Positions 17,369 to 25,359 of a DNA stretch of 64,000 nucleotides are shown here, piece by piece. Under the pieces are notes generated by a model, which saw only the letters and a list, made by a program, of their open reading frames with translations, was not told the origin of the DNA and ran no database searches. This stretch comes from Solirubrum koreensis (GTDB taxonomy: Bacteria; Bacteroidota; Bacteroidia; Cytophagales; Hymenobacteraceae): contig NZ_BAABHA010000002.1 of assembly GCF_039541855.1 (NCBI RefSeq), positions 434,001 through 498,000 on the forward strand, given 5' to 3'. Made by a program: the position numbers and the translations under genes. The first letter of the stretch is position 1. Every line of letters begins with the position of its first letter.

Positions 17369-18166
17369 ATGTCGCAGCGCCAGGAGTACTTCGTAGCCCC
17401 TAACTCAGTGGTCCGGACCATATGGGGCAAGGCCGATACCGTTCTGTTCATTTTTGCAGGCGCTGCCGCCGAGTTTGCCCTCAACAAAGCCGTCGATTGG
17501 CTTTACTTCACCGGCCGCCTCCCCGCCGACCCATTGGCTCGCCTGTTTTCCACCGTGGAGTACGCCCGCCAAATCGTATTTGCCGAACGGGAGGCAGCGG
17601 AACGCGCTATCGACAGCATTAACGCCATTCACGCGGCCGTAGAATCCAAGCGCGGCATGTCTATCCCGGCCTGGGCCTACCGCGACGTATCGTTCATGCT
17701 CATCGACTACTCCATTCGGGCGTACGAAACGCTGGAGCGGCCGCTGACTTTGGCGGAGAAAGAAGAGGTATTCGAGGTGTTTGCCCGGGTAGGCCAGCGC
17801 ATGGGTATTCCTGATTTGCCGGCTACGTACGCGGAGTGGCTTACGGCGCGGCAAGGCAGCCTGGAAAACCACTTAGAGTACAGCCGTTTCACCGCCGATT
17901 TGTACCAACAATACGCCCGCCATTTGGGCAAGCTGCGCTACCGCCTGCTGCTGCAAGCTCAGCGCGTGGTAACCCCGGCGCAAGTGAATACCCTATTGGG
18001 CCTGGGTCGCACACCGTGGCTGCTGCCCGCGCTGTTCGTGTACCGCTACACCCAGCACCTGCCCTTCAGCAAATGGGCGCGGGCCAGCCTGCTTCCTGAC
18101 GATTACAAAGAGAAAATTCTGCGGCTGGACGTGGTTCCAACCTCCGCTTTGCGCGCCGCCAGCTAA
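17369..18166 (+). CDS. DUF2236 / MpaB-like oxygenase family protein
   Basis: A 265-residue protein of the DUF2236 (oxygenase MpaB) family. Family-like features are an N-terminal SVVRTIWGKADTVLFIFAG, a LARLFSTVEYARQIVFAER segment, NAIHAAVESKRGMSIPAWAY (His at the position where the family keeps a histidine) and YRDVSFMLIDYSIRAYETL. MpaB itself is a membrane-linked oxygenase in fungal mycophenolic acid synthesis. Bacterial members include latex-clearing-like haem proteins, and the reaction here is unknown. Single gene, followed directly by a dispersed palindromic element. Confidence 0.75.
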   Translation: MSQRQEYFVAPNSVVRTIWGKADTVLFIFAGAAAEFALNKAVDWLYFTGRLPADPLARLFSTVEYARQIVFAEREAAERAIDSINAIHAAVESKRGMSIPAWAYRDVSFMLIDYSIRAYETLERPLTLAEKEEVFEVFARVGQRMGIPDLPATYAEWLTARQGSLENHLEYSRFTADLYQQYARHLGKLRYRLLLQAQRVVTPAQVNTLLGLGRTPWLLPALFVYRYTQHLPFSKWARASLLPDDYKEKILRLDVVPTSALRAAS

Positions 18167-18174
18167 GCTTTTCT

Positions 18175-18318
18175 GTCATCCTGAGACGCAGTCGAACCGA
18201 AGGAAGGCGAAGCCAAGGACCTTACCACGCGTGAACGACCATCGTAGTAGCGACTCGTTCAGCAGTGATAAGGTCCTTGGCTTCGCCTTCCTTCGGTTCG
18301 ACTGCGTCTCAGGATGAC
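18175..18318. repeat. Dispersed palindromic element, copy 2 (50-bp perfect arms)
   Basis: A 144-base element with left arm 18175-18224 and right arm 18269-18318, exact reverse complements over 50 bases, ending in GTCATCCTGAG/CTCAGGATGAC. The 44-base loop carries GAACGACCATCGTA and CGACTCGTTC, the same core as copy 1 but in the other orientation. It sits between the stop of the DUF2236 gene (9 bases away) and the stop of argF'. Confidence 0.88.
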
Positions 18319-18333
18319 AAATGAAAACAGGTG

Positions 18334-19278
18334 CTACTTCAGCATCTCGTGCAGCACAGTTTGCATGGAAAACACGCGGTTACCGGCTTCCTGAATAACC
18401 AGGGAGTTGGGCGAATCCAGAATGGCATCGGAGACTTCCACGTTGCGGCGCACGGGCAGGCAGTGCAGGAATTTGGCGTTGTGGGTGCCGGCCATGTGTT
18501 CGGGCGTGAGCATCCAGGCGGGATCGGTGCTGAGTACCTGGCCGTAGTCGCGGTAGCTGCTCCAGTTTTTGGCCTGCACGAAATCGGCGCCTTCCAGGGC
18601 TTTGCGCTGGTCGTACTCGATGCGGGCGCCTTTGGTGAACTTCTCGTCCAGCTCATAGCCCTCGGGGTGAGTTATAACGAAGTCAACCCAGTCTACTTCC
18701 GAGAACCAGTCGCAGAAGGAGTTGGGCACGCACTGGGGCAGGGCGCGCACGTGCGGGGCCCAGGTGAGTACCACTTTCACGCGCTCCTTCGGCTTGTGCT
18801 CGGCCACGGTAATGAGGTCGGCGAAGCTTTGCAGCGGGTGCAGCGTGGCGCTTTCCAGGCTGATAACGGGCACGGTGGCGTACTGCAGGATCTTGTTAAA
18901 CACCACCTCCTCGTAGTCCTCGGCTTTGTCTTTGAGCGTGGGGAAGGTGCGTACCCCCAGCACGTCGCAATACTGGCTCATCACGGCAATGGCCTCCTTG
19001 ATGTGCTCCTGCGTGCCGCCGTTCATCACCGCGCCATCAGCCATTTCTAGGGTCCAGGAATCGGCGCCGGCATTCAGTACCCAAGCTTGCGCCCCCAAGT
19101 TGTAGGCGGCCTTGATGGAGCTGAGGCGGGTACGCAGGCTAGGGTTGAAGAAAATGAGTCCGACGGTTTTGTTGCGGCCAAGGTGCTGGTATCCGAAGGG
19201 GTTCTGCTTAATCTCCAGCGCCTGTTTAAGCAAGGCGCGGTAGTCTGGGACGTCGGCGAACGAGGTGAATTTGTTCAT
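18334..19278 (-). CDS. argF': N-acylornithine carbamoyltransferase (ArgF' type)
   Basis: A 314-residue transcarbamylase that would carbamoylate N-acylated ornithine in arginine synthesis. It carries LIFFNPSLRTRLS (carbamoyl-phosphate loop), ATLHPLQSFADLIT, VVLTWAPHVRALPQCVPNSF and FLHCLPVRRNVEVSD, close to Bacteroides succinylornithine transcarbamylase. In that enzyme Pro90, and in the Xanthomonas acetylornithine enzyme Glu92, sets the acyl-group preference. Here the matching position is Gln90 (NGGTQEH), so acetyl versus succinyl cannot be assigned. It is the last gene of the minus-strand arginine block. Its C-terminus faces the palindromic element at 18175-18318. Confidence 0.93.
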   Translation of the reverse strand: MNKFTSFADVPDYRALLKQALEIKQNPFGYQHLGRNKTVGLIFFNPSLRTRLSSIKAAYNLGAQAWVLNAGADSWTLEMADGAVMNGGTQEHIKEAIAVMSQYCDVLGVRTFPTLKDKAEDYEEVVFNKILQYATVPVISLESATLHPLQSFADLITVAEHKPKERVKVVLTWAPHVRALPQCVPNSFCDWFSEVDWVDFVITHPEGYELDEKFTKGARIEYDQRKALEGADFVQAKNWSSYRDYGQVLSTDPAWMLTPEHMAGTHNAKFLHCLPVRRNVEVSDAILDSPNSLVIQEAGNRVFSMQTVLHEMLK

Positions 19279-19370
19279 GGGGTAGGTTGCTTGAATTTAT
19301 TATTCGCCAGCTGGTTATTTTTTCTATTTTTTTAAAGCAGCTGTACGAACAAAATAATACGTATTTACTA

Positions 19371-19769
19371 TTATTTATTTGACACTTGTTGGTATAAAGT
19401 TTCTCCATTGAGGTATTTAAATCGGAGTTTAATAACACCATTTTTACTTTTTACAAGGGAGCTAGAGCCACCGGTGGTATCATTTATTAAGTGCGGAAAT
19501 TTGACTAAATCGTCATCTAGATTAAAATAGAACGAATAAAACTGGACTTGCGTACCTCCATGTAGATACCAACTACCCTTCATATTGAGCAATAATTTTT
19601 TATTTTTATCCCATACTCTGCGCTGATATTGATTATCCTTTGACAACAAAATAGTATCATAATTATTATTGTATTCTATGGGAGTGTAAGATCCATAAAG
19701 TGCATCTTCGCTAAAATGATCTACGCAGGATGTAAGGATCAATACAGAAAGACAAATTACTAGCTTCAT
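19371..19769 (-). CDS. Small AT-rich lipoprotein of unknown function
   Basis: A 132-residue predicted lipoprotein: MKLVICLSVLILTSCVDHFS has a clear lipobox (LTSC). The mature part is polar and beta-rich (GSYTPIEYNNNYDTILLSK, GSWYLHGGTQVQFYSFYF), like a small envelope beta-sandwich. No family is recognised. Its base composition, about one third G+C by eye, contrasts strongly with carB and argF' on either side, and it is followed by an AT-rich gap, suggesting acquired DNA within the arginine block. A degenerate palindromic repeat lies just upstream. Confidence 0.75.
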   Translation of the reverse strand: MKLVICLSVLILTSCVDHFSEDALYGSYTPIEYNNNYDTILLSKDNQYQRRVWDKNKKLLLNMKGSWYLHGGTQVQFYSFYFNLDDDLVKFPHLINDTTGGSSSLVKSKNGVIKLRFKYLNGETLYQQVSNK

Positions 19770-19809
19770 AGATACGCTTTGTTTGCAACTGAGGGTACGA
19801 AAGCAGACT

Positions 19810-19903
19810 GTCATGCTGAGCTTGCCGAAGCATCTCTGCCGCTAACATCAGACAATACTACCTGGAATCAGCACGCGAGACATCTCGGCAAGCTTAATAT
19901 GAT
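19810..19903. repeat. Degenerate palindromic element
   Basis: The left end GTCATGCTGAGCTTGCCGAA and the right end TCGGCAAGCTTAATATGAT are imperfect reverse complements (about 20 of 27 positions). It resembles the two palindromic elements at 12987 and 18175 in size and end sequence, but has no matching core. It lies in the carB-lipoprotein gap. Confidence 0.6.
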
Positions 19904-19942
19904 GGTCTCTTCTCAGCAATGCAGAGCAGCATTAACGCCGCG

Positions 19943-22900
19943 CTACATGGCCTTGTACTCGTTCCAGCTCTTGATCTTGAGGTCCTTCATTTCCAGCGTG
20001 CAGAAGGCTTGAATGAACGCCTTGGCCAGGCGGGCATTTGTCAGCAAGCCCACGCCGAAATCCACGGCAGTGCGGCGGATTTTGTAGTCGTTGTCCAGCT
20101 CGCCTTTGGAGAGGTTCTTGGGAATGTTAATGACCAGGTCAATTTTTTTCTCCTTGAGGTAGGTCAGCACGTTGGGCTCCTGGTGGTCGTCGGGCCAGAA
20201 GACGAGGGAGCTGGGTACGTTGTTTTCGGCAAAAAAGCGGTGCGTGCCCTGCGTGGCGTAGATGCTGTAGCCACTTTGCACAAGCAGCCGCGCCGATTCC
20301 AGCAGCGCTATTTTGGAGAGGATGGGGCCGCTGGAAATCAGCACCGACTTCTGCGGAATCTTGTAGCCCACGCTCAGCATCGATTTCAGCAGGGCTTCCT
20401 CGGCCGTGTCGCCCAGGCAGCCTACTTCGCCGGTACTCACCATGTCTACGCGCAGCACGGGGTCGGCGCCGGGCAGGCGGGTAAACGAGAACTGCGGAGC
20501 TTTCACGCCCACAAAGGGCAGGTCGTAGACCAGCTCGCTCGCGTCGCGCTCCACTTTCTTGCCCAGCAACACCTGGGTGGCCTTGCGGATGAGGTTGTGG
20601 CCCGAGACCTTGCTCACAAACGGGAAAGAGCGGGAGGCGCGGATGTTGCACTCAATCACCCGGATTTCGCGGTTTTTCTCCAAGAACTGGATATTGAACG
20701 GCCCGCTGATTTCGTAGCGCTTGGCAATCTTTTCGGCAATGATTTTGAGCTTGCGCACCGTGCCCACGTACACGCGCTGGGGCGGGTAGTACATGGTGGC
20801 GTCGCCGGAGTGCACGCCGGCAAACTCCACGTGCTCGGAAATGGCGTAGCTCACGATTTCGCCCTTGTCGGCCACCGCGTCCAGCTCAATTTCCTTGGCT
20901 TCCTGAATAAACTCCGACACCACCACCGGGTATTCGGCGCTTACTTCGGCCGCCGCCTTCAGGAACGACTCCATCTCAAACGCGTTGGAAACCACGTTCA
21001 TGGATGCGCCCGACAGCACGTAGGAAGGCCGAATCAGTACGGGGTAGCCCACCTCGCTCACAAACTCGAACATCGCGTCCAACGAAGTCAGCTCTTTCCA
21101 GCGGGGCTGGGCAATGCCCAGCTCGTCCATGATGCTGCTGAACTTGTGGCGGTTCTCGGCCTCGTCGATGCGGGCCGGGGCAGTACCCAAAATGGGCGCA
21201 TTGGCATCGGCCAGACGGGTAGCGAGGTTGTTCGGAATCTGGCCACCGGTGCTTAGAATCACGCCGCTGGGTTGCTCGAACTCCAGAATGTCCATCACCC
21301 GCTCGAAGCTCAGCTCCTCGAAGTACAGCCGGTCCGACACGTCGTAGTCGGTCGACACGGTTTCGGGGTTGTAGTTGATGATGATGGTTTTGTAACCCTC
21401 CTCGGCGGCGGTTTGCACGGCATTTACGCCGCACCAGTCAAACTCCACGGAGCTGCCGATCCGATACACGCCCGAGCCCAGCACCACAATGGACTTGCTG
21501 GCTTCGCGGTCCAGGTCGTTTTCGGTGCCGTGGTAGGTGCTGTAGAGGTAGTTGGTTTTGGCCGGGAATTCGGCCGCCAAAGTGTCGATTTGCTTGATAA
21601 CGGGCAGCACGCCCAGGGCCTTGCGGCGGGCACGCACCAGCAGCTCGTCGGCTTTCACGTCGCCTTCGCCCAGCAGTTTCACGGCAATTTGCTGGTCGGA
21701 GAAACCGGCTTTTTTCACGTCGCGCAGCAGCTCGGTTTCCAGCGCGTTCAGGCCCGAGGCGCGCCGCTCGGCCAACTGGTTGCCGAGCTGGAAGATGGTG
21801 TAGAGGCGCTGCAAAAACCAATGGTCAATCTTGGTCAGCGCGTGTACCTGCGCCAGGGTGTAGCCGGCCTCAAACGCTAGGTTGATGGCGAAAATGCGCT
21901 CCTCGTTCGGCTCGCTCAGCAGCTGGTCAATGGTGGCGTTGTCGGCCATTTCGGGCTTGTTGGCCACGAAGCCGCGCTTGCCGGTATCCAGCATGCGTAG
22001 GCCCTTCTGAATGGCTTCCTCGAAGGATTTTCCGATGGCCATGACCTCGCCCACGCTCTTCATGGCGCTGCCAATTTGCCGGTTCACGCCCTCAAATTTG
22101 CCCAGGTCCCAGCGCGGCAGTTTCACCACCACGTAGTCCAGTGCCGGCTCGAAAAACGCCGAGGTCGTCTGGGTTACGCTGTTTTTCAGCTCCGAGAGCG
22201 AGTAGCCCAAGCTTAGCTTGGCGGCCACAAACGCCAGCGGGTAGCCCGTGGCCTTGGAAGCCAACGCCGAGGAACGCGACAAGCGCGCATTCACCTCAAT
22301 CACACGGTAATCTTCGGAAACGGGGTCGAGGGCGTACTGAATGTTGCACTCGCCTACAATGCCCAGGTGACGAATGGTCTGGATGCCGATGCTGCGCAGC
22401 TTGTGGTACTCGCGGTTGCTGAGCGTCTGCGACGGCGCCACCACGATGCTCTCGCCGGTGTGAATACCGATGGGGTCGAAGTTCTCCATGTTGCAGACCG
22501 TAATGCAGTTATCATACTGGTCGCGCACCACTTCGTACTCCACTTCCTTCCAGCCCTTCAAGGATTCTTCCACCAAAATCTGGTCGGAGGTGGTGAAAGA
22601 CTTTTGGGCCAGGGCCCGCAGCTCGTCCATGTTGTTGGCAAAGCCGCTGCCCAGGCCGCCCAGCGCAAACGCCGCCCGCACGATGATGGGGAAACCGATT
22701 TTTTCGGCCGCCGCCAGGGCGTCTTCCATTGTGGTAACGGCCACGCTGCGGGCCGACAACACGCCAATCTGCTCGAGCTTTTCCTTGAAGATGTCGCGGT
22801 CCTCGGTGTCGATGATGGACTGCACGGGCGTGCCGAGCACTTTTACGCCGTACTTCTCAAACACGCCGGCGCGAAACAAGGCCACGGCGCAGTTCAGGGC

Positions 22901-23173
22901 CGTTTGGCCGCCAAACGCCACCAGAATGCCATCGGGCTGCTCCTTTTTGATGACTTCCTCCACGAAGTAAGGCGTCACGGGCAGGAAGTACACGTCGTCG
23001 GCAATGTTGTCCGACGTTTGCACGGTGGCAATGTTGGGATTGATGAGGATGGTGCGGATGCCTTCCTCTTTCAGCGCCTTCAGGGCCTGCGAACCGGAGT
23101 AGTCAAACTCGCCGGCCTCGCCGATTTTGAGGGCGCCGGAACCGAGGACGAGAACTTTATTGGGTTTGTTCAT
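19943..23173 (-). CDS. carB: Carbamoyl-phosphate synthase large subunit
   Basis: A 1076-residue synthetase subunit that makes carbamoyl phosphate from bicarbonate, ATP and glutamine-derived ammonia for arginine and pyrimidines. It is internally duplicated: the first half starts VLGSGALKIGEAGEFDYSGS, the second at about residue 570 with IVVLGSGVYRIGSSVEFDW. Each half has an ATP-grasp core (KGWKEVEYEVVRD and IQEAKEIELDAVADKG; VIEVNARLSRSSALA and VIECNIRASRSFPFV). A C-terminal methylglyoxal-synthase-like allosteric domain ends KSWNEYKAM. Length is normal. It partners with carA, which lies 570 bases upstream beyond a small membrane-anchored gene. Confidence 0.97.
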   Translation of the reverse strand: MNKPNKVLVLGSGALKIGEAGEFDYSGSQALKALKEEGIRTILINPNIATVQTSDNIADDVYFLPVTPYFVEEVIKKEQPDGILVAFGGQTALNCAVALFRAGVFEKYGVKVLGTPVQSIIDTEDRDIFKEKLEQIGVLSARSVAVTTMEDALAAAEKIGFPIIVRAAFALGGLGSGFANNMDELRALAQKSFTTSDQILVEESLKGWKEVEYEVVRDQYDNCITVCNMENFDPIGIHTGESIVVAPSQTLSNREYHKLRSIGIQTIRHLGIVGECNIQYALDPVSEDYRVIEVNARLSRSSALASKATGYPLAFVAAKLSLGYSLSELKNSVTQTTSAFFEPALDYVVVKLPRWDLGKFEGVNRQIGSAMKSVGEVMAIGKSFEEAIQKGLRMLDTGKRGFVANKPEMADNATIDQLLSEPNEERIFAINLAFEAGYTLAQVHALTKIDHWFLQRLYTIFQLGNQLAERRASGLNALETELLRDVKKAGFSDQQIAVKLLGEGDVKADELLVRARRKALGVLPVIKQIDTLAAEFPAKTNYLYSTYHGTENDLDREASKSIVVLGSGVYRIGSSVEFDWCGVNAVQTAAEEGYKTIIINYNPETVSTDYDVSDRLYFEELSFERVMDILEFEQPSGVILSTGGQIPNNLATRLADANAPILGTAPARIDEAENRHKFSSIMDELGIAQPRWKELTSLDAMFEFVSEVGYPVLIRPSYVLSGASMNVVSNAFEMESFLKAAAEVSAEYPVVVSEFIQEAKEIELDAVADKGEIVSYAISEHVEFAGVHSGDATMYYPPQRVYVGTVRKLKIIAEKIAKRYEISGPFNIQFLEKNREIRVIECNIRASRSFPFVSKVSGHNLIRKATQVLLGKKVERDASELVYDLPFVGVKAPQFSFTRLPGADPVLRVDMVSTGEVGCLGDTAEEALLKSMLSVGYKIPQKSVLISSGPILSKIALLESARLLVQSGYSIYATQGTHRFFAENNVPSSLVFWPDDHQEPNVLTYLKEKKIDLVINIPKNLSKGELDNDYKIRRTAVDFGVGLLTNARLAKAFIQAFCTLEMKDLKIKSWNEYKAM

Positions 23174-23242
23174 TCTGAGGGTTGGGTAACAGGCCGCTGG
23201 TGCGGTCGTGTTAAATGGCAGTCGAGCTAAATCAGTTGCAGA

Positions 23243-23632
23243 CTATTGCTTTGGCAGCGGGGCAGAATTTGTAAACAGGGTGTCGCTTTTCACTATTTCC
23301 CATTCACCGGACGGCCGTTTAGCCATCCAGATCTTGATGATTGCGTCGGCGTCTTCACCGTCCAAGAAGAATCGAAACGCGAGGGAGTCCTTTTTCGCAC
23401 CGAGTTTTTCAAGCTTGAAGTTTTTGGCCGTTATTCTTCCGGTTCTTCTGGTTATCCTGGGAAACTCTCTGGCCGAATTCATGGCCCGATCAATCACCTC
23501 GGCTGGCTGCCCTAGCGCAGCCTTCAGCACCGTTCGCTGCCCCATGTTCTTGACAAATAAGTACAGGGCGAAAACCGTGGCGCCTAGTAGCAAGTAGCCC
23601 CAGTTTGGGAAACCTCTATCTTTTAGCTGCAT
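23243..23632 (-). CDS. Membrane-anchored protein, possibly Coa1-like
   Basis: A 129-residue protein with one N-terminal helix (WGYLLLGATVFALYLFV) and a soluble exported part: RTVLKAALGQPAEVIDRAM, FPRITRRTGRITAKNF, SLAFRFFLDGEDADAIIKIW. The layout of an anchor, a predicted helix pair and a beta-hairpin resembles small Coa1/DUF1783-like proteins, but I cannot confirm a family. It lies between carA and carB in the same direction. There is no obvious functional link to carbamoyl phosphate, so it may be a passenger. Confidence 0.7.
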   Translation of the reverse strand: MQLKDRGFPNWGYLLLGATVFALYLFVKNMGQRTVLKAALGQPAEVIDRAMNSAREFPRITRRTGRITAKNFKLEKLGAKKDSLAFRFFLDGEDADAIIKIWMAKRPSGEWEIVKSDTLFTNSAPLPKQ

Positions 23633-23742
23633 GAGAGTAAGCTCTATGAATGACGCTTACAAGGAACCCTTTATTCCCCTGTTCATAAAACATGGCCCAC
23701 TGCTCTCTTCGGGCTGACGCACCGCAGCACCTTTAGGCCAAT

Positions 23743-24828
23743 CTACTTGGCTGATTTGTGCTCGGCTACGGCCTTCAGGAAGTCGTCGAACAGGAACTCC
23801 GTGTCCTGCGGTCCGCCGGCGGCTTCGGGGTGAAACTGAGTGGAGAAGAAGGGTTTGGTTTTGTGCTTAATGCCTTCGCAGGTACCGTCGTTCAGGTTTT
23901 CGAACAGCATGTCCCAGTCGGCGGGCAGCGTGGCGGTGTCCACCGCGAAGCCGTGGTTTTGGGAGGTAATGAAGCTGCGCATGGTGCCCGTGAGCTTCAC
24001 CGGCTGGTTGTGGCTGCGGTGGCCGTACTTGAGCTTGAAGGTGTCGCCGCCGGCGGCCAGGCCCATGAGCTGGCTGCCCAGGCAAATGCCGAAAATGGGC
24101 TTGTCCTGCTGCAGCGCCTTTTGCAGGTGCTCGATGGTGGCGGTGCACATTTTCGGGTCGCCGGGGCCGTTCGAGAGGAATAGGCCGTCGTAGGCGAGCT
24201 GGGTGAAGTCGTAGTCCCAGGGCACGCGGATGAGCTCCACGTCGCGCTCCAGGAAGCAGCGGATGATGTTGGTTTTGGTGCCGCAGTCCACCAGCACGAT
24301 TTTGTGCTGGCCGCTGCCGTAGCGCTGCACGCCCGCGGGGCTTACCTGGGCCACCAGGTTTTCCAGGTTCGGGTCGTGCAGAGGCACGTCTTCTTCGGCT
24401 ACGATTTTGCCCAGCATGGCGCCTTTCTCGCGCAGCACTTTGGTGAGCATGCGCGTGTCCACGCCGAAGATGCCGGGGATGTTGTACTCCTTCAGCCAGT
24501 CGCCGAGGCTTTTGGCCGCGTTCCAGTGGCTGTGCTGCTCGGAGTAGTAGTTCACCACCAAGCCGGCAATGTGAATCTTGTCCGACTCGAAAATGCGGGA
24601 AATCGACTCGTACAGTTCCTCGCCCGGTACGCCGTAGTTGCCCACCATGGGGTAAGTCAGCACCAGAATCTGGCCGGCGAAGGATGGGTCGGTCAGGTTT
24701 TCGGGGTAGCCGGTCATGGCCGTGCTGAACACCACTTCGCCCGCGGCCGAGGTATACGCGCCGAAGGAAGTGCCTTGGATTTCGGTGCCGTCTTCCAGCA
24801 CCAGCTTCACCGATTTAGCGTTTTCCAC
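23743..24828 (-). CDS. carA: Carbamoyl-phosphate synthase small subunit
   Basis: A 361-residue glutaminase subunit. The N-terminal domain has VKLVLEDGTEIQGTSFG and STAMTGYPENLTDPSFAG. The class I glutamine amidotransferase domain has FLSNGPGDPKM, the nucleophile in FGICLGSQLMGLA, and TQFHPEAAGG with the catalytic His. No ATG lies close to the family N-terminus. The GTG at 24828 gives (M)ENAKSVKLVLEDG, which matches the usual start; the first in-frame ATG at 24921 would add 31 residues that overlap the upstream open frame. It supplies ammonia to carB downstream. Confidence 0.95.
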   Translation of the reverse strand: MENAKSVKLVLEDGTEIQGTSFGAYTSAAGEVVFSTAMTGYPENLTDPSFAGQILVLTYPMVGNYGVPGEELYESISRIFESDKIHIAGLVVNYYSEQHSHWNAAKSLGDWLKEYNIPGIFGVDTRMLTKVLREKGAMLGKIVAEEDVPLHDPNLENLVAQVSPAGVQRYGSGQHKIVLVDCGTKTNIIRCFLERDVELIRVPWDYDFTQLAYDGLFLSNGPGDPKMCTATIEHLQKALQQDKPIFGICLGSQLMGLAAGGDTFKLKYGHRSHNQPVKLTGTMRSFITSQNHGFAVDTATLPADWDMLFENLNDGTCEGIKHKTKPFFSTQFHPEAAGGPQDTEFLFDDFLKAVAEHKSAK

Positions 24829-24854
24829 TCTGTTCTGCGAAAAAAGGGTTTGCT

Positions 24855-25331
24855 CTATGGTTGATTTTCTGCGGTAATCCGGCAGTGTGCCAGTTTCGCC
24901 GAATCGGATGAAGTAGCGCATGTGCCATCATCCCGATCCGAGCCTAATCGGAATCGTGCCGGGGAGAGAAACGTGACGGTGCTGGGACGCCCCAAGCCGG
25001 GCGTTTTGCGGGTGCACGGCGTAGCCGCCAGCTGTTGGAACTGCCCGGAAACAATTTCGGCTGGAACAGGACCAATAATGAGGGGTCTGTTCCAGCCGAA
25101 CGAGGGGGTAAGCCTAACGGGGACGAATGAAGGTATATCAATCGGTCCCGTACCATACCGCTCCCAGACGTCAGGCATCGGGAAGTCGGGCGGGCACGAC
25201 TGCTGGAAAGTGGATTGGGTGGCCGCTCTTTCAGAAAAAGAACCGGCCAGGGGCTGCGCAATTATAAGCAACGGCAGCGTGCAGCTTATCAGAAGAAGAG
25301 CTATGCTCGTGAACTTCGTCGTGCCACTCAT
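24855..25331 (-). CDS. Possible small exported protein
   Basis: A 158-residue frame between argD and carA. The first 40 residues look real: MSGTTKFTSIALLLISCTLP followed by a signal-peptide-like stretch and polar SQQSCPPDFPMPDVW-type sequence. The second half is low in hydrophobic core and ends ITAENQP, 26 bases before the carA start. No family is recognised. Another frame in the same strand (24944-25261) is also open, so the gene may be shorter or shifted. Confidence 0.35.
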   Translation of the reverse strand: MSGTTKFTSIALLLISCTLPLLIIAQPLAGSFSERAATQSTFQQSCPPDFPMPDVWERYGTGPIDIPSFVPVRLTPSFGWNRPLIIGPVPAEIVSGQFQQLAATPCTRKTPGLGRPSTVTFLSPARFRLGSDRDDGTCATSSDSAKLAHCRITAENQP

Positions 25332-25359
25332 TAAGGCCGCAAGTTAGGCCACAAGTCGC

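Noticed and set aside
12987..19903. CRISPR-like repetition
   Set aside because: Repeats are palindromic, few and far apart, with no spacer pattern or cas genes.
19919..21256. 445-residue plus-strand frame over carB
   Set aside because: Antisense shadow of carB with His/Val/Gly bias and no motif.
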